Source of the DNA: Portibacter lacus
GTDB taxonomy: Bacteria; Bacteroidota; Bacteroidia; Chitinophagales; Saprospiraceae
Reading direction: 5' to 3'
NCBI RefSeq assembly: GCF_021533215.1
Contig: NZ_JAJNKA010000002.1
Coordinates: forward strand, 237,001 to 301,000
DNA: 64,000 nt
Shown here: positions 33,048 to 42,710 of the stretch, piece after piece
Layout: each line of letters opens with the position of its first letter
How positions within the stretch are numbered: the stretch's first letter is position 1
Translations under genes and position numbers: made by a program
The notes under the pieces: model-generated
What the model saw: only the letters and a program-made list of their open reading frames with translations
Told to the model about the DNA's origin: nothing
Database searches by the model: none

Positions 33048-34712
33048 ATGGCTGAAGAAAGACCTTGGATCAAGAATTACCCAAGTGGAGTTCCCGCGAA
33101 TATAGACCCTAACCAATATAATACAATTAATGAGTTTGCCGCTGATTGCTTTAAGAAGTATAAAAACCAGAAAGCTTTCGAGTGCATGGGTAAAGCCATT
33201 ACTTACGGTGAACTAGATAAAATGTCTACTAATTTCGGTGCTTACCTTCATTCTAGAGGCCTTGAGCCAGGAGATAAGATTGCATTGATGATGCCGAATC
33301 TACTTCAGTTTCCGATCGCTTTTTTCGGTGCTTTAAAAGCAGGGCTGATTGTTGTGAATACGAATCCGTTATATACCGCACGGGAAATGAAGCATCAATT
33401 TACAGATTCAAAGGTTTCTGCCATTGTAATTGTTGAAAATTTCGCCTCTAATCTGGAAAAGATCATTGGCGACACAAATATAAAAACCATCATTACGACT
33501 ACGATCGGAGAGATGTTAGGTATGAAAGGACACATAGTCAATTTCGTAGTGAAAAGTGTCAAGAAAATGGTGCCTAAATTTGAATTGCAGAATACGGTAA
33601 AATTCAAAGATGCTCTTTCTCAAGGAAAGAAATTTGTTATCAAAGATTTCAATAGTGACCATGATACGGTAATCCTTCATCAGTACACTGGTGGGACGAC
33701 TGGAGTTTCGAAGGGAGCTATGTTGACCAATAAAAATATGATTGCGAACATGCTACAGATTAAAGCATGGTTAGGAGAACATGTTCCAGAAGGAGCTGTT
33801 TCCTTATCTCCTCTGCCTTTGTACCATATCTTCGCATGTACAGTGAATTGCTTATCCATGATGGCGTGCGGAGCGCATAACGTTCTTGTTACCAATGCAA
33901 GGGACTTACCATCAGTGATTAAAGAATTTAAGAATCATGATGTTGCGTTATTTACTGGACTAAATACATTATTCAATGCTTTATTGAATCACAAAGACTT
34001 TGCGTCAGCTGGATTCGAACACTTAAAAATCACAGTTGGTGGAGGAATGGCAGTTCAGACAGCCGTAGCGGAAAAATGGGAAAAAGTAACTGGATGTAGA
34101 TTAAGTGAAGGTTATGGAATGACGGAATCTTCTCCAGTAGTAACGATTAATCCGATAGATGGAACTGCAAGGTTAGGAACAATAGGAATGCCTGTTTCTA
34201 GCACTGACGTCCGTATTTTAGGAGAAGATGGTACTGTTCAACCAGTAGGAGGTATTGGTGAAATCCAAGTTCAAGGACCTCAGGTAATGAAAGGTTATTA
34301 TAACAGACCAGACGAAACGGTCAAAACAATCGTAGACGGTTGGTTGTGTACTGGAGATATCGGAAGCATGGATGAAGATGGATTTTTCAGAATTGTAGAT
34401 CGGAAAAAAGATATGATTCTGGTTTCAGGGTTCAATGTGTATCCGAATGAAATAGAAGGAATACTAGCAGCACATCCGAAAATACTAGAATCTGCGGCAA
34501 TAGGAATTCCAGACGAGAAATCAGGTGAGGTAGTTAAGATATTTGTTGTGAAAAAAGATAAATCATTGACAGAAGATGAAATCAAAGCATATTGCAGAGA
34601 AAACATGACAGGTTACAAAATTCCTAAGGTAATAGAATTCAGAGATGAACTTCCAAAGTCGAATGTAGGAAAGATATTGAGACGAGAATTGAGAGATGAG
34701 AAGAAGAGTTAA
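33048..34712 (+). CDS. fadD: Long-chain fatty acid-CoA ligase (AMP-binding)
   Basis: The 554-residue enzyme activates fatty acids with ATP and CoA for beta-oxidation or lipid synthesis. Adenylate-forming motifs are seen: HQYTGGTTGVSKGAML near 208-223, EGYGMTESSPV near 354, GWLCTGDIG and a C-terminal KSNVGKILRREL with the catalytic Lys. The N-terminus PWIKNYPSGVPANIDPNQY is like FadD. A TATCTTAG promoter-like element lies at 33009. A heptamer repeat array separates it from the convergent gene. Confidence 0.93.
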   Translation: MAEERPWIKNYPSGVPANIDPNQYNTINEFAADCFKKYKNQKAFECMGKAITYGELDKMSTNFGAYLHSRGLEPGDKIALMMPNLLQFPIAFFGALKAGLIVVNTNPLYTAREMKHQFTDSKVSAIVIVENFASNLEKIIGDTNIKTIITTTIGEMLGMKGHIVNFVVKSVKKMVPKFELQNTVKFKDALSQGKKFVIKDFNSDHDTVILHQYTGGTTGVSKGAMLTNKNMIANMLQIKAWLGEHVPEGAVSLSPLPLYHIFACTVNCLSMMACGAHNVLVTNARDLPSVIKEFKNHDVALFTGLNTLFNALLNHKDFASAGFEHLKITVGGGMAVQTAVAEKWEKVTGCRLSEGYGMTESSPVVTINPIDGTARLGTIGMPVSSTDVRILGEDGTVQPVGGIGEIQVQGPQVMKGYYNRPDETVKTIVDGWLCTGDIGSMDEDGFFRIVDRKKDMILVSGFNVYPNEIEGILAAHPKILESAAIGIPDEKSGEVVKIFVVKKDKSLTEDEIKAYCRENMTGYKIPKVIEFRDELPKSNVGKILRRELRDEKKS

Positions 34713-34777
34713 TGGGAGGCTGATTTCTAATTTTCCAAAACTTGAAATCACTCACCGTCCCTGTTAAGTCTTATGAA

Positions 34778-34868
34778 TCAAGTCTAAAGTCTGAAGTCTT
34801 AAGTCCTATACGTTAAGTATTGGGACTTAGGACTCAAGACTCAAGGCTCACGACTCACGACTCACAGC
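34778..34868. repeat. Heptamer array C with inverted halves
   Basis: About thirteen 7-base units keep a fixed phase. The left half consists of AAGTC-containing heptamers (TCAAGTC, TAAAGTC, TGAAGTC, TTAAGTC) and the right half of GAC/TCA-containing ones (TTAGGAC, TCAAGAC, TCACGAC). The halves are mutually complementary, so the array can fold into a hairpin. The last unit touches the stop of the minus-strand gene. Both flanking genes converge here, so it may act as a two-way transcription end. Confidence 0.85.
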
Positions 34869-35518
34869 TACTTCGCTCCCGGTAAATACTTACACTTCAT
34901 ACTGATGTGCAAGTGATCAGCAGTACCGACATGGCGTAAAACATTGAATCCCATGGCTCCAAAGTAAATTGCTAACGCTTGATTCCTCCATTCAGAGCGA
35001 TCATTCGTTCTGAGGTCGATCGCATAAGTAAATCCATCCTCCTGCTTATAGTGCAATGATTGTTTTTTAGACTTAAGACCCATTTTTTCATAGTCTTCTT
35101 TGACCCTTTGCCCATCAGTCACCACTAATTTACTATCGATCTTAAGAATGGTACCAATTCCTAGCCTTAGAAATGGATGTAATTCTGAGTATTCTTCTTT
35201 GATTTCTGGCTTCTTGATGTTATCGTTAGAAATAAATATTATCGCATGCAAGGCGAATCCTGCCACAATTAAGAACGCAAATATCAATCGCCTTTGCAGA
35301 TTATCTTTATCGCCAACTTTACCGGTAAATTTACCATAGATAAAAGTCATATAAATAAATAATAGAAGTGTAGTGATTACTACTCCGCCCGCTAATGATG
35401 GCCATATCGCCCACTCCATACTTGTATTAAAGTATACTGCTCCTCTGATTAGAACAATGAATGGTAGTACAATCAAAAAGACGGCACGAAAAATAAAAAA
35501 CAAGACTTTTCCGATCAA
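34868..35518 (-). CDS. Membrane protein with possible M15-like C-terminal domain
   Basis: The 216-residue protein has three hydrophobic helices (about 5-25, 35-58 and 75-97) and a C-terminal soluble domain. The domain reads LVVTDGQRVKEDYEKMGLKSKK, SLHYKQEDGFTYAIDLRTND, then GTADHLHISM. The His/Asp/His-x-His spacing resembles the zinc centre of D-Ala-D-Ala carboxypeptidase/VanX-type M15 peptidases, but the spacing between first His and Asp is longer than usual. A role in cell-wall peptide trimming is possible but unproven. The mscL gene is upstream on the same strand with a terminator between. Confidence 0.6.
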   Translation of the reverse strand: MIGKVLFFIFRAVFLIVLPFIVLIRGAVYFNTSMEWAIWPSLAGGVVITTLLLFIYMTFIYGKFTGKVGDKDNLQRRLIFAFLIVAGFALHAIIFISNDNIKKPEIKEEYSELHPFLRLGIGTILKIDSKLVVTDGQRVKEDYEKMGLKSKKQSLHYKQEDGFTYAIDLRTNDRSEWRNQALAIYFGAMGFNVLRHVGTADHLHISMKCKYLPGAK

Positions 35519-35555
35519 TTTACTTAAGGTTTATGATTTAAAAGTACAAACAAAA

Positions 35556-35584
35556 AAGCCGCAATTCAAATGAACTGCGGCTTG
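35556..35584 (-). terminator. Minus-strand terminator after mscL
   Basis: AAGCCGCA and TGCGGCTT arms (35556-35563 and 35576-35583) form a stem, and on the minus strand the arm is followed by a T-run at 35550-35555. It separates mscL from the downstream membrane-protein gene. Confidence 0.75.
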
Positions 35585-35599
35585 TATTTTTATTCTTTC

Positions 35600-35998
35600 T
35601 TATTTTTTTAAAGAATCCCGAATCTCGATAAGTAAATCGATTTCGCTAGGACCTGCTGGTGCCGGTGCTGGTTTTGGTTTTATTTTGTTGTAAGATCTTA
35701 CCATTAAGAACATAATGAATCCAACAATTAATAAATTAATGATTGTGTTAATCCAAGCTCCCCATCTAATCGCATTTTCCGGTGTCACAACTGCTCCCGT
35801 TGCATCTTTAACCTCTGGAGATAATACTACTTTAAGATCAGCGAAATCAACACCTCCTGCAAAATGTCCAACGACTGGCATGATAATATCATTTACGAAT
35901 CCATTAATTACTAGTCCTATGGCTCCAGCCATGATTACTGCAACTGCAAACTCTATTACATTCCCAGTCATTATAAAGTCTTTAAATTCTTTAAGCAT
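35600..35998 (-). CDS. mscL: Large-conductance mechanosensitive channel
   Basis: The 132-residue protein matches MscL throughout: FKDFIMTGNVIEFAVAVIMAGAIGLVINGFVNDIIMP in the first helix region, a loop of about 35 residues with VDFADLKVVLS, and a second helix with NTIINLLIVGFIMFLMVRSYNK. A KPAPAPAGPSEIDLLIEIRDSL helix ends it. It opens at extreme membrane tension. With the MscS gene at 25 kb this organism has two classes of tension-gated channel in this window. Confidence 0.97.
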   Translation of the reverse strand: MLKEFKDFIMTGNVIEFAVAVIMAGAIGLVINGFVNDIIMPVVGHFAGGVDFADLKVVLSPEVKDATGAVVTPENAIRWGAWINTIINLLIVGFIMFLMVRSYNKIKPKPAPAPAGPSEIDLLIEIRDSLKK

Positions 35999-36150
35999 AA
36001 TTCTATTTTTTAAATTAGTTAGTTATTCATCATGAAGATAGTGAAAATGAATATACGTTTGAAAAATTTAACGTTATCGCTGCAAGTTCATAGAAGAATT
36101 ATGACATAAATACAACAAAAGATGGGATTGTGGGACATTTAAAAAAGAAA

Positions 36151-36187
36151 GTTCTGCCATCAACACTTTACAGGCAAATGGCAGAAC
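36151..36187 (-). terminator. Minus-strand terminator after aconitase
   Basis: A 10-base stem (GTTCTGCCAT, 36151-36160, with ATGGCAGAAC, 36178-36187) ends in a T-rich minus-strand tail at 36131-36150. It begins about 14 bases after the aconitase stop. Confidence 0.85.
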
Positions 36188-36200
36188 AATATGTTATTTA

Positions 36201-38468
36201 TTAAAAACCGAAGTCTTTTCTAATTTTATTCAAAGCAGAACCTTGATTTACCCATTCGATCTGAGCATTATTATAAGTATGAGCAACCTTAATTTCATCA
36301 CTCGTTCCATCTGCATGAGCCAGAACTAAAGTAAGCGGTTTTCCTGGCGCAAACTCAGCGAAATCCTTAATGGTTATTTTGTCATCTTGTCTTACTTTAT
36401 CATAATCTTTAGGCTCTATAAAAGTAAGTGCAAGCATACCTTGCTTCTTAAGGTTTGTTTCATGAATTCTCGCAAAAGATTTCACAACTACCGCCTTCAC
36501 ACCTAAGAATCTTGGTTCCATGGCAGCATGCTCTCTAGAAGAACCTTCTCCATAGTTTTCTTCACCGAATACAATCGTACCGATTCCGTCTTTCTGATAA
36601 GCTCTTGCAGAATCAGGCACAGCCATATATTCTCCAGTTTGGTAATTTAATACCTGATTAGCTTTATCGTTAAAATAGTTGATCGCTCCTATAAAACAGT
36701 TATTAGATATATTTTCTAAGTGTCCTCTGTATTTCAACCAAGGTCCAGCCATAGAAATGTGATCTGTTGTACATTTTCCTTTCGCTTTAATAAGTACTCG
36801 CATATCAGATACTTGATCTGTATTAAGTGGCTTAAATGGCTCTAGTAATTGTAATCTATCTGAAGTAGGTGCAACTTTCACCTCTATATTGCTACCATCT
36901 TCTGCTGGTGCATTATATCCTGCATCTTCTACTGCGAATCCTTTAGGAGGTAATTCATCTCCGAAAGGTGGATCTAACATGACTTGCGTTCCATCAGCTG
37001 CTGTTAATGTATCTGTCATCGGATTAAATCCTAAGTTTCCAGATAATGCAATTGCCGTAACGATCTCTGGTGATGCTACAAACGCATGTGTATTAGGGTT
37101 TCCATCTGCTCTTTTAGAGAAGTTTCTGTTAAAAGAGTGAAGGATACTATTTTTTTCTTTCTTGTCAGCACCTGCTCTATCCCATTGACCGATACAAGGT
37201 CCACAAGCATTAGCAAAAACTAAAGCACCCATCTTATCGAAGGTATCGATAAATCCATCTCTTTCTATGGTAAATCTTACTTGCTCTGATCCAGGAGTAA
37301 TCGTTAATTGAGAACCAACTTTAATTCCTTTATCCACTGCTTGCTTAGCAATAGACGCTGATCTAGAAATATCTTCATATGATGAATTCGTACATGATCC
37401 AATCAAGCAATACTCTAAATCTGTAGGCCAACCATTCTTCTCAGCTGTTTCTTTCATCTTAGAAACTGGTGTCGCTAAGTCTGGAGTAAAAGGTCCATTG
37501 ATTAAAGGCTCCAATTCTGACAAATTAATCTCGATCACTTGATCGAAGTATTTTTCTGGCTCAGCGTAACATTCAGGATCACCTGTTAATGCTGCTCTAT
37601 TCTGGTCAGCTAAGTCAGCGATCTCTGCTCTATCCGTAGCTCTCAAGTATCTACTCATAGAATCATCATATCCGAAAGTAGAAGTCGTTGCTCCTATTTC
37701 CGCTCCCATATTACAGATCGTTCCTTTTCCAGTACACGATAAGCTTTCAGCTCCTTCTCCGAAATATTCTACGATTGCACCTGTTCCACCTTTAGCGGTA
37801 AGAATTCCTGCAACTTTAAGAATAACATCTTTTGCAGAAGTCCATCCATTTAACTTTCCTGTTAATTTAATTCCGATAAGCTTAGGCATTTTCAGCTCCC
37901 ATGACATTCCTGCCATAACGTCTACTGCATCTGCTCCACCTACACCGATCGCTACCATTCCTAATCCACCTGCATTCGGAGTGTGCGAATCTGTTCCGAT
38001 CATCATTCCACCTGGGAAAGCATAATTCTCTAATACAACTTGGTGGATAATTCCTGCTCCTGGCTTCCAGAAACCTAAACCATATTTATCACTTACGGAT
38101 TCTAAGAAGCTATATACTTCCGAGTTAATATCCATCGCACCTTTCAAATCCACATCCGCTTCGATCTTCGCTTGGATTAAGTGATCACAGTGAACTGTAG
38201 ATGGTACGGCTACTGAATCTCTACCTGACATCATGAATTGAAGTAAAGCCATCTGCGCTGTTGCATCTTGCATAGCGACTCTATCTGGAGCAAAGAAAAC
38301 ATAGTCTTTCCCTCTACCTTGTTCCTTTAGTGGAGTATCTTCATGAAGGTGATTGTATAGGATTTTTTCTGCCAATGTTAATGGCCTTCCGATCACTTCT
38401 TTAATTTTTTCAATGTTCCCTGCAAGATCAGCATAGTGCTTGCGTATCATTTCAATGTCAAATATCAT
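36201..38468 (-). CDS. acn: Aconitate hydratase
   Basis: The 755-residue TCA-cycle enzyme isomerises citrate and isocitrate with a [4Fe-4S] cluster. The cluster Cys are visible in [14 protein letters not shown] and in [12 protein letters not shown] (CxxC). Other family segments are [40 protein letters not shown], and [20 protein letters not shown] near the substrate pocket. The length matches mitochondrial-type aconitase. A TATTTTCG-like promoter element is at 38505-38512 on the minus strand. Confidence 0.97.
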   Translation of the reverse strand: MIFDIEMIRKHYADLAGNIEKIKEVIGRPLTLAEKILYNHLHEDTPLKEQGRGKDYVFFAPDRVAMQDATAQMALLQFMMSGRDSVAVPSTVHCDHLIQAKIEADVDLKGAMDINSEVYSFLESVSDKYGLGFWKPGAGIIHQVVLENYAFPGGMMIGTDSHTPNAGGLGMVAIGVGGADAVDVMAGMSWELKMPKLIGIKLTGKLNGWTSAKDVILKVAGILTAKGGTGAIVEYFGEGAESLSCTGKGTICNMGAEIGATTSTFGYDDSMSRYLRATDRAEIADLADQNRAALTGDPECYAEPEKYFDQVIEINLSELEPLINGPFTPDLATPVSKMKETAEKNGWPTDLEYCLIGSCTNSSYEDISRSASIAKQAVDKGIKVGSQLTITPGSEQVRFTIERDGFIDTFDKMGALVFANACGPCIGQWDRAGADKKEKNSILHSFNRNFSKRADGNPNTHAFVASPEIVTAIALSGNLGFNPMTDTLTAADGTQVMLDPPFGDELPPKGFAVEDAGYNAPAEDGSNIEVKVAPTSDRLQLLEPFKPLNTDQVSDMRVLIKAKGKCTTDHISMAGPWLKYRGHLENISNNCFIGAINYFNDKANQVLNYQTGEYMAVPDSARAYQKDGIGTIVFGEENYGEGSSREHAAMEPRFLGVKAVVVKSFARIHETNLKKQGMLALTFIEPKDYDKVRQDDKITIKDFAEFAPGKPLTLVLAHADGTSDEIKVAHTYNNAQIEWVNQGSALNKIRKDFGF

Positions 38469-38517
38469 ATTTTATTACTTTTCTTATTTAAATTAACAGC
38501 AGCGCGAAAATAAAGTT

Positions 38518-40437
38518 TTAGCCTATTCTATCCAATAAACTAGAACTAATTCTCAAAAAATCCATTTCTGTTACAATTCCAACCAAATCAGACTTGCTAA
38601 CAACTGGCAAGCAACCGATCTTATGTTTCTTCATAAGTTCCATCGCTTCCTTGATAGAAGTTTCTGGACTAACACAAACTGGATTCTTCAACATTATATC
38701 TTCTACCACCATGTTTTTCTCATCGGAACTGTCCTTCAAATTTACATAATAGTCTAAAAGTCTTCTTGTAGAAACTAGACCTATAACTAAACCCTTTTTA
38801 TCTTCTACAGGAGTATACCTTAGCTTTTTCCACTGCATCATTTGTGCCACTAAATCGATGATGTCGTCTTTCTGAACGGTCACTAAGTCCGTAGACATAA
38901 ATTCTGAAACACTGATATCTGCTGGATGATAGTGTGGCAAGTCCTTTAGTTCACCAAGCTTCCAGTTATGTACAGGAATGTCAGATTTTTGTTTTTCTAA
39001 TATAGAAGCCGTGATCGCAGATAAAGCTTCATCATTCGTGCTTTGCTCTTTTAATTTCGTAAAAGATCTCAGCAACCATCTAGCCCCATTCGTATGAAGC
39101 TTAGCTCGCCCCTCGATAATCCCTAAATATAGATCAATATCGTCTGGATCTATTTTTCTCTTTTTCAAGCCTTTTCTAGCAATCGGAATCAACTCTTTCA
39201 AAATTAAATCGCATGCCGAAATTTTCTTATCACCATACCATGTAAATGTTGAATCTATTCCATATCGCACTGCTTTCTCAAAATTATCATGCACATCCGC
39301 ATAATCCATTTTCTTTCTAATATCATCTACTTCATCTGCCATTCCAACCATCAATCCTAGCCAAAAACAGGCATTGGCCATTTCATCTTTCACAGTAGGG
39401 CCTGAAGGTAGAATACGATTTTCTATTCGAAGGTGCGGCTTGCCATTTGGACTTATTCCATAACAAGGTCTATTCCATCTATATACCGTTGAGTTGTGAA
39501 CTTGAAGGCTTTTCAACTTAGGTACTTCTCCATTTTTCACCATTGCCAATGAATCTACCGTAGTATCGCCAGCTAATAGCACTCTAAACTTAGTAATATC
39601 ATCTTTATAGATGTCCGTTATACATTCATCTAACCACTTTGTTCCGAAATTAACTCTCGGAGAATAATCTCTATGGTAGTCATGCGAAGTTCTTGTGTCG
39701 ATAGACTGCTGGAACATTGCAATTCTAGATTCATGCCAAAGGCGCTTTCCGAAAACCAGCGGCGAATTCGCTGCAATGGCCATTACAGGTGCAGAAATTG
39801 CTTGAGCAATATTATACATCTTCACGAATTCATTAGCAGAAACTTGAAGGTGAACTTGAAAACTAGTGTTACTAGCTTCTAATAATGGAGAGTCATGTTT
39901 TAATCTTAATTCATCTATCCCGTGAATTCTTAACTCATAAGATCCACCAATAAGTTGCTCATTTATAGCTTCCATTAATGCCTTATACCTCGGCTTAGGC
40001 GTAAGGTTGTTCATATTAAGGTCAAACTTCCTTAATGTGGGCAGAATTCCAGTTAGTAAAATCTCTGTATCAAACTCCGCGATATTGGTGTTGATTTCAT
40101 TTAAATACGTTTTTATTTCCCCTTCTAAAAGCTTGAAACAATCTTTCTTAAATTCTCTGGGATTCAAATTAATCTCAAGGTTAAACTTAGCTAGTTCAGT
40201 ATCTAACCAAGGCTTGTCTCCCATCTTTTCTATGGCTTGCATGGCAATAGGTGACACTTTAAGTGTTTTCTTATTAACAAGTACCATTTCTTGTTCAGCG
40301 CCGATTCTTGTAATGTCGTTTTCGAACCAATCATGCTCAAGCATATATTCCATCGCTTGGACATCCTTCAGCAACAATTTCATAAAATGTTGCATTTGCG
40401 CCTTATCATTTACCTTATTTACGTTCTGGTCACCCAT
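38518..40437 (-). CDS. GCS2-family glutamate-cysteine ligase-like protein fused to two CBS domains
   Basis: The N-terminal part (about 1-490) matches the GCS2/carboxylate-amine ligase fold: GAEQEMVLVN, FNLEINLNPREF, LEASNTSFQVHLQV, AIAANSPLVFGKRL, and LRIENRILPSGPT. A pair of CBS domains follows at about 508-639 (SEFMSTDLVTVQKDD, LVIGLVSTRRLL, EDIMLKNPVCVSPETSIKEA, LVGIVTEMDFLR). It may make gamma-glutamylcysteine or another amide and be controlled by adenine nucleotides through the CBS pair; the substrate and effector are inferred. It reads minus, just downstream of aconitase by minus-strand order reversed; the neighbour at 40.5 kb is divergent. Confidence 0.83.
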   Translation of the reverse strand: MGDQNVNKVNDKAQMQHFMKLLLKDVQAMEYMLEHDWFENDITRIGAEQEMVLVNKKTLKVSPIAMQAIEKMGDKPWLDTELAKFNLEINLNPREFKKDCFKLLEGEIKTYLNEINTNIAEFDTEILLTGILPTLRKFDLNMNNLTPKPRYKALMEAINEQLIGGSYELRIHGIDELRLKHDSPLLEASNTSFQVHLQVSANEFVKMYNIAQAISAPVMAIAANSPLVFGKRLWHESRIAMFQQSIDTRTSHDYHRDYSPRVNFGTKWLDECITDIYKDDITKFRVLLAGDTTVDSLAMVKNGEVPKLKSLQVHNSTVYRWNRPCYGISPNGKPHLRIENRILPSGPTVKDEMANACFWLGLMVGMADEVDDIRKKMDYADVHDNFEKAVRYGIDSTFTWYGDKKISACDLILKELIPIARKGLKKRKIDPDDIDLYLGIIEGRAKLHTNGARWLLRSFTKLKEQSTNDEALSAITASILEKQKSDIPVHNWKLGELKDLPHYHPADISVSEFMSTDLVTVQKDDIIDLVAQMMQWKKLRYTPVEDKKGLVIGLVSTRRLLDYYVNLKDSSDEKNMVVEDIMLKNPVCVSPETSIKEAMELMKKHKIGCLPVVSKSDLVGIVTEMDFLRISSSLLDRIG

Positions 40438-40527
40438 TTTTTCTAGTTGAATAGTTAGAAAGATATAAACTATTTACATTCCGCCGTCGTTAATTTGATA
40501 ATTCAATTTGATATTCATTGTAATTAT

Positions 40528-41046
40528 ATGAAGAAATTTTTAGTTTATTTTTTATTAGTCCTAGGATTATCCTCATGCAACAAGGATATCGAACCTTTAT
40601 TTAATATGCCACTAGAAGTTGATTTCGAAATCCCACCAGGTCTTTCAGGGATATTAACACATTCTTTTGTCATTCAGGATATTAAAAATCCAATCAATGG
40701 ATTTTTGTCAACTTTTAATGTCGATACAAGCCAGATAAAAACTATTCAAGCAGGAAGAGGCGAGTTAAATGCTAGATTCGGGGAAACGAATTATCAATTC
40801 ATCGATCGCGTTTCTATTCTCCTCGTTGATTCTGATAATCCCGAAATTCAAAGGGAAATTTACTACCTAGATTTTAATTCCGACACCAATAACGATACGA
40901 CTTTACCGCTACTGAGTGCCCTTTCTAATGTGAATGATTTAATGAAAAAAGAAACATTTGATCTTGAAATAAAACTGACTTTTCGTAGCTTTTCTCCTAG
41001 ATTAATAGAGAATAGGCTTATCTTTAATCTACAAGCTTTTGAGTAA
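40528..41046 (+). CDS. Hypothetical lipoprotein
   Basis: The 172-residue protein starts at ATG 40528 with a lipoprotein signal (FLLVLGLSSCNKD, Cys17); the longer open frame starting at 40495 has no signal. The mature part is beta-rich, with LEVDFEIPPGLSGILTHSF and DRVSILLVDSD. No family is recognised. Its stop abuts the next gene's ATG at 41047, so the genes form an operon with the 100-aa and DUF1835 genes. Confidence 0.72.
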   Translation: MKKFLVYFLLVLGLSSCNKDIEPLFNMPLEVDFEIPPGLSGILTHSFVIQDIKNPINGFLSTFNVDTSQIKTIQAGRGELNARFGETNYQFIDRVSILLVDSDNPEIQREIYYLDFNSDTNNDTTLPLLSALSNVNDLMKKETFDLEIKLTFRSFSPRLIENRLIFNLQAFE

Positions 41047-41349
41047 ATGGAGGACAACAGACAATATATGGTGGAATTTGATGTCTATTATCAAATAGAT
41101 GGAGAGTTCGAGTCTAAAATCCCAAGTCAACGAGATGCAATCAGTCGACTTTTCGCTCAAGGCAAATTATTATCCTACTCTCTTTCGAAGGAAAGAACGA
41201 AGCTTTGGGGAGTATTTCTAGTTAGTTCTGAAAGTGAACTGATCCAATTAATAGAAAAGCTACCTTTAACTCGCTTCATGGATTATGATTATAATGAACT
41301 TTTGTTTCACAATGGATTAAGTCTAATACCTACGATGTCTTTAAATTGA
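41047..41349 (+). CDS. Muconolactone-isomerase-like small protein
   Basis: The 100-residue protein starts at the base after the upstream stop. It has QYMVEFDVYYQIDGEFESKI, a middle helix (DAISRLFAQGKLLSYSLS), LWGVFLVSSESELIQLIEKL and DYDYNELLFH. This resembles the ferredoxin-like fold of muconolactone delta-isomerase or YCII-like domains. Catechol-pathway genes are absent, so the enzymatic role is doubtful; it may be a regulatory or dimerising protein. Confidence 0.6.
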   Translation: MEDNRQYMVEFDVYYQIDGEFESKIPSQRDAISRLFAQGKLLSYSLSKERTKLWGVFLVSSESELIQLIEKLPLTRFMDYDYNELLFHNGLSLIPTMSLN

Positions 41350-42113
41350 GCAGCTCGACTTTACATATTTTGAATGGAGATTCCACGAAGGAAAAATTTG
41401 CCATGACAGGCATCTCTGGCAATATTATGGTATGGAGAGAAGCTCTTGTACAAGGTCCGCTATTCTACCAGTTAGACAGTGAATTGTTCTGGGAAATGAG
41501 GTCTCAATTTATGGAAGAAGCTTTCGGTTCGAAATTGGTAGAATACAAACGAAAAGTCATTAATGAGTTCCTGAAGCTAAAAAGATTCCAAGGAAGAGAA
41601 ATCGTTCTTTGGTTCGAGCACGATCTATTCTGCCAAATCAACATGATTGCCATGTTATCTTATCTCCTAAGGAATAAGAAAAAGGTGAAAATCTCACTTG
41701 TCTGTGTAGGTGATTATCCTAATAGCGAAAGAAGATTAGGTCTTGGAGAAATTTCTTCAGATGACTATCCTAAGTTATTTCACAAAAGAACTATCTTAGA
41801 AAAGTCAGACCTATTGCTTGCTGATCGGGCGTGGATGTATTTTTGTGGTAAAGAAATACATAAATTCGAGAGTATTCAGTCGACTACTTTTGAATATTTA
41901 GGAGAAGCGCTTAAGAATGCTCTTCAAATATTCGTCATCAATGGTGAGCATTCTGAACTCGAAAAAGAAATCATTCTGGCTTTAAATGAAGAAGGAATGG
42001 ATAAAAGGAAACTCATAAGTAAGCTTCTAAGGGAACACAATCACTTAGGTTTCGGGGATCTTCAGTATGAATATATCATTAGAAATATTGAGAAATCTAG
42101 CTTAACACGTTAA
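41346..42113 (+). CDS. DUF1835 domain protein
   Basis: The 255-residue protein starts at TTG 41346, overlapping the previous stop (TTGA). The N-terminal part LHILNGDSTKEKFAMTGISG, MVWREALVQGPL and IVLWFEHDLFCQINMIAMLSYLL is typical of DUF1835, a Rossmann-like domain of unknown function. A C-terminal helical part has RKLISKLLREHNHLGFGDLQYEYI, similar to helix-turn-helix segments. It is the last gene of the 40.5-42.1 kb operon. Confidence 0.8.
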   Translation: MSSSTLHILNGDSTKEKFAMTGISGNIMVWREALVQGPLFYQLDSELFWEMRSQFMEEAFGSKLVEYKRKVINEFLKLKRFQGREIVLWFEHDLFCQINMIAMLSYLLRNKKKVKISLVCVGDYPNSERRLGLGEISSDDYPKLFHKRTILEKSDLLLADRAWMYFCGKEIHKFESIQSTTFEYLGEALKNALQIFVINGEHSELEKEIILALNEEGMDKRKLISKLLREHNHLGFGDLQYEYIIRNIEKSSLTR

Positions 42114-42156
42114 TAATTAAAATTGAAATATATTAAATAGGTAATTATAAAGCACA

Positions 42157-42648
42157 ATGAAGAAAATCATTTTAAGTCTAGCATTTATTTTAGTTTCCCT
42201 TTCACAATCCTCACTTCTAGCAACTAACCCTATTTCTGTAGAAGCATTTACTGAAATGCAGTTAGCGAAAGATGATATCCATGGTGAAAGATTATGGGTG
42301 AAAGCTAAAACTTGGCTTGTTAAGAAATGGTTGAAAATAGGAAAGAAGGATTCTGCGAATGGCTTATCGAATCTCTCAGTAATATTGGGACTTGCTTCTT
42401 TAGCCGCACTGATCACCTTTTTCGCTGGTGGCACCGCTTTAGAACTCCTTTTGACATTTGCTACTTTAGCAGCACTTATAGGCATTATCATGTCAATCAT
42501 TGTTTTACAGAAAACGAAAAAAGACAAGTCATCCTATAAAAAAGAAAGAAGAAAAGCATGGTGGGGATTGGTTCTAAGTTCAGTAACAATCCTTTCACTT
42601 TTAGTGGTTTTCGCACTAATAATACTCGTCTTACTAGCCTTTTTCTAG
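42157..42648 (+). CDS. Small membrane protein with signal peptide, paralogue A
   Basis: The 163-residue product has a signal peptide (ILSLAFILVSLSQSSLLA), then LATNPISVEAF, a basic stretch (KAKTWLVKKWLK) and three hydrophobic helices ending VLLAFF. The basic pair near the second and third helix, KKERRKAWWGLVLS, is shared with the next gene. A role in envelope structure or as a small transporter subunit is possible. It is followed by its paralogue 62 bases later. Confidence 0.7.
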   Translation: MKKIILSLAFILVSLSQSSLLATNPISVEAFTEMQLAKDDIHGERLWVKAKTWLVKKWLKIGKKDSANGLSNLSVILGLASLAALITFFAGGTALELLLTFATLAALIGIIMSIIVLQKTKKDKSSYKKERRKAWWGLVLSSVTILSLLVVFALIILVLLAFF

Positions 42649-42710
42649 TGAGTCTTCATGTGTAATATGTTGAAATAATTCGATAATGTTACTGATCAAA
42701 AAATCTGATT

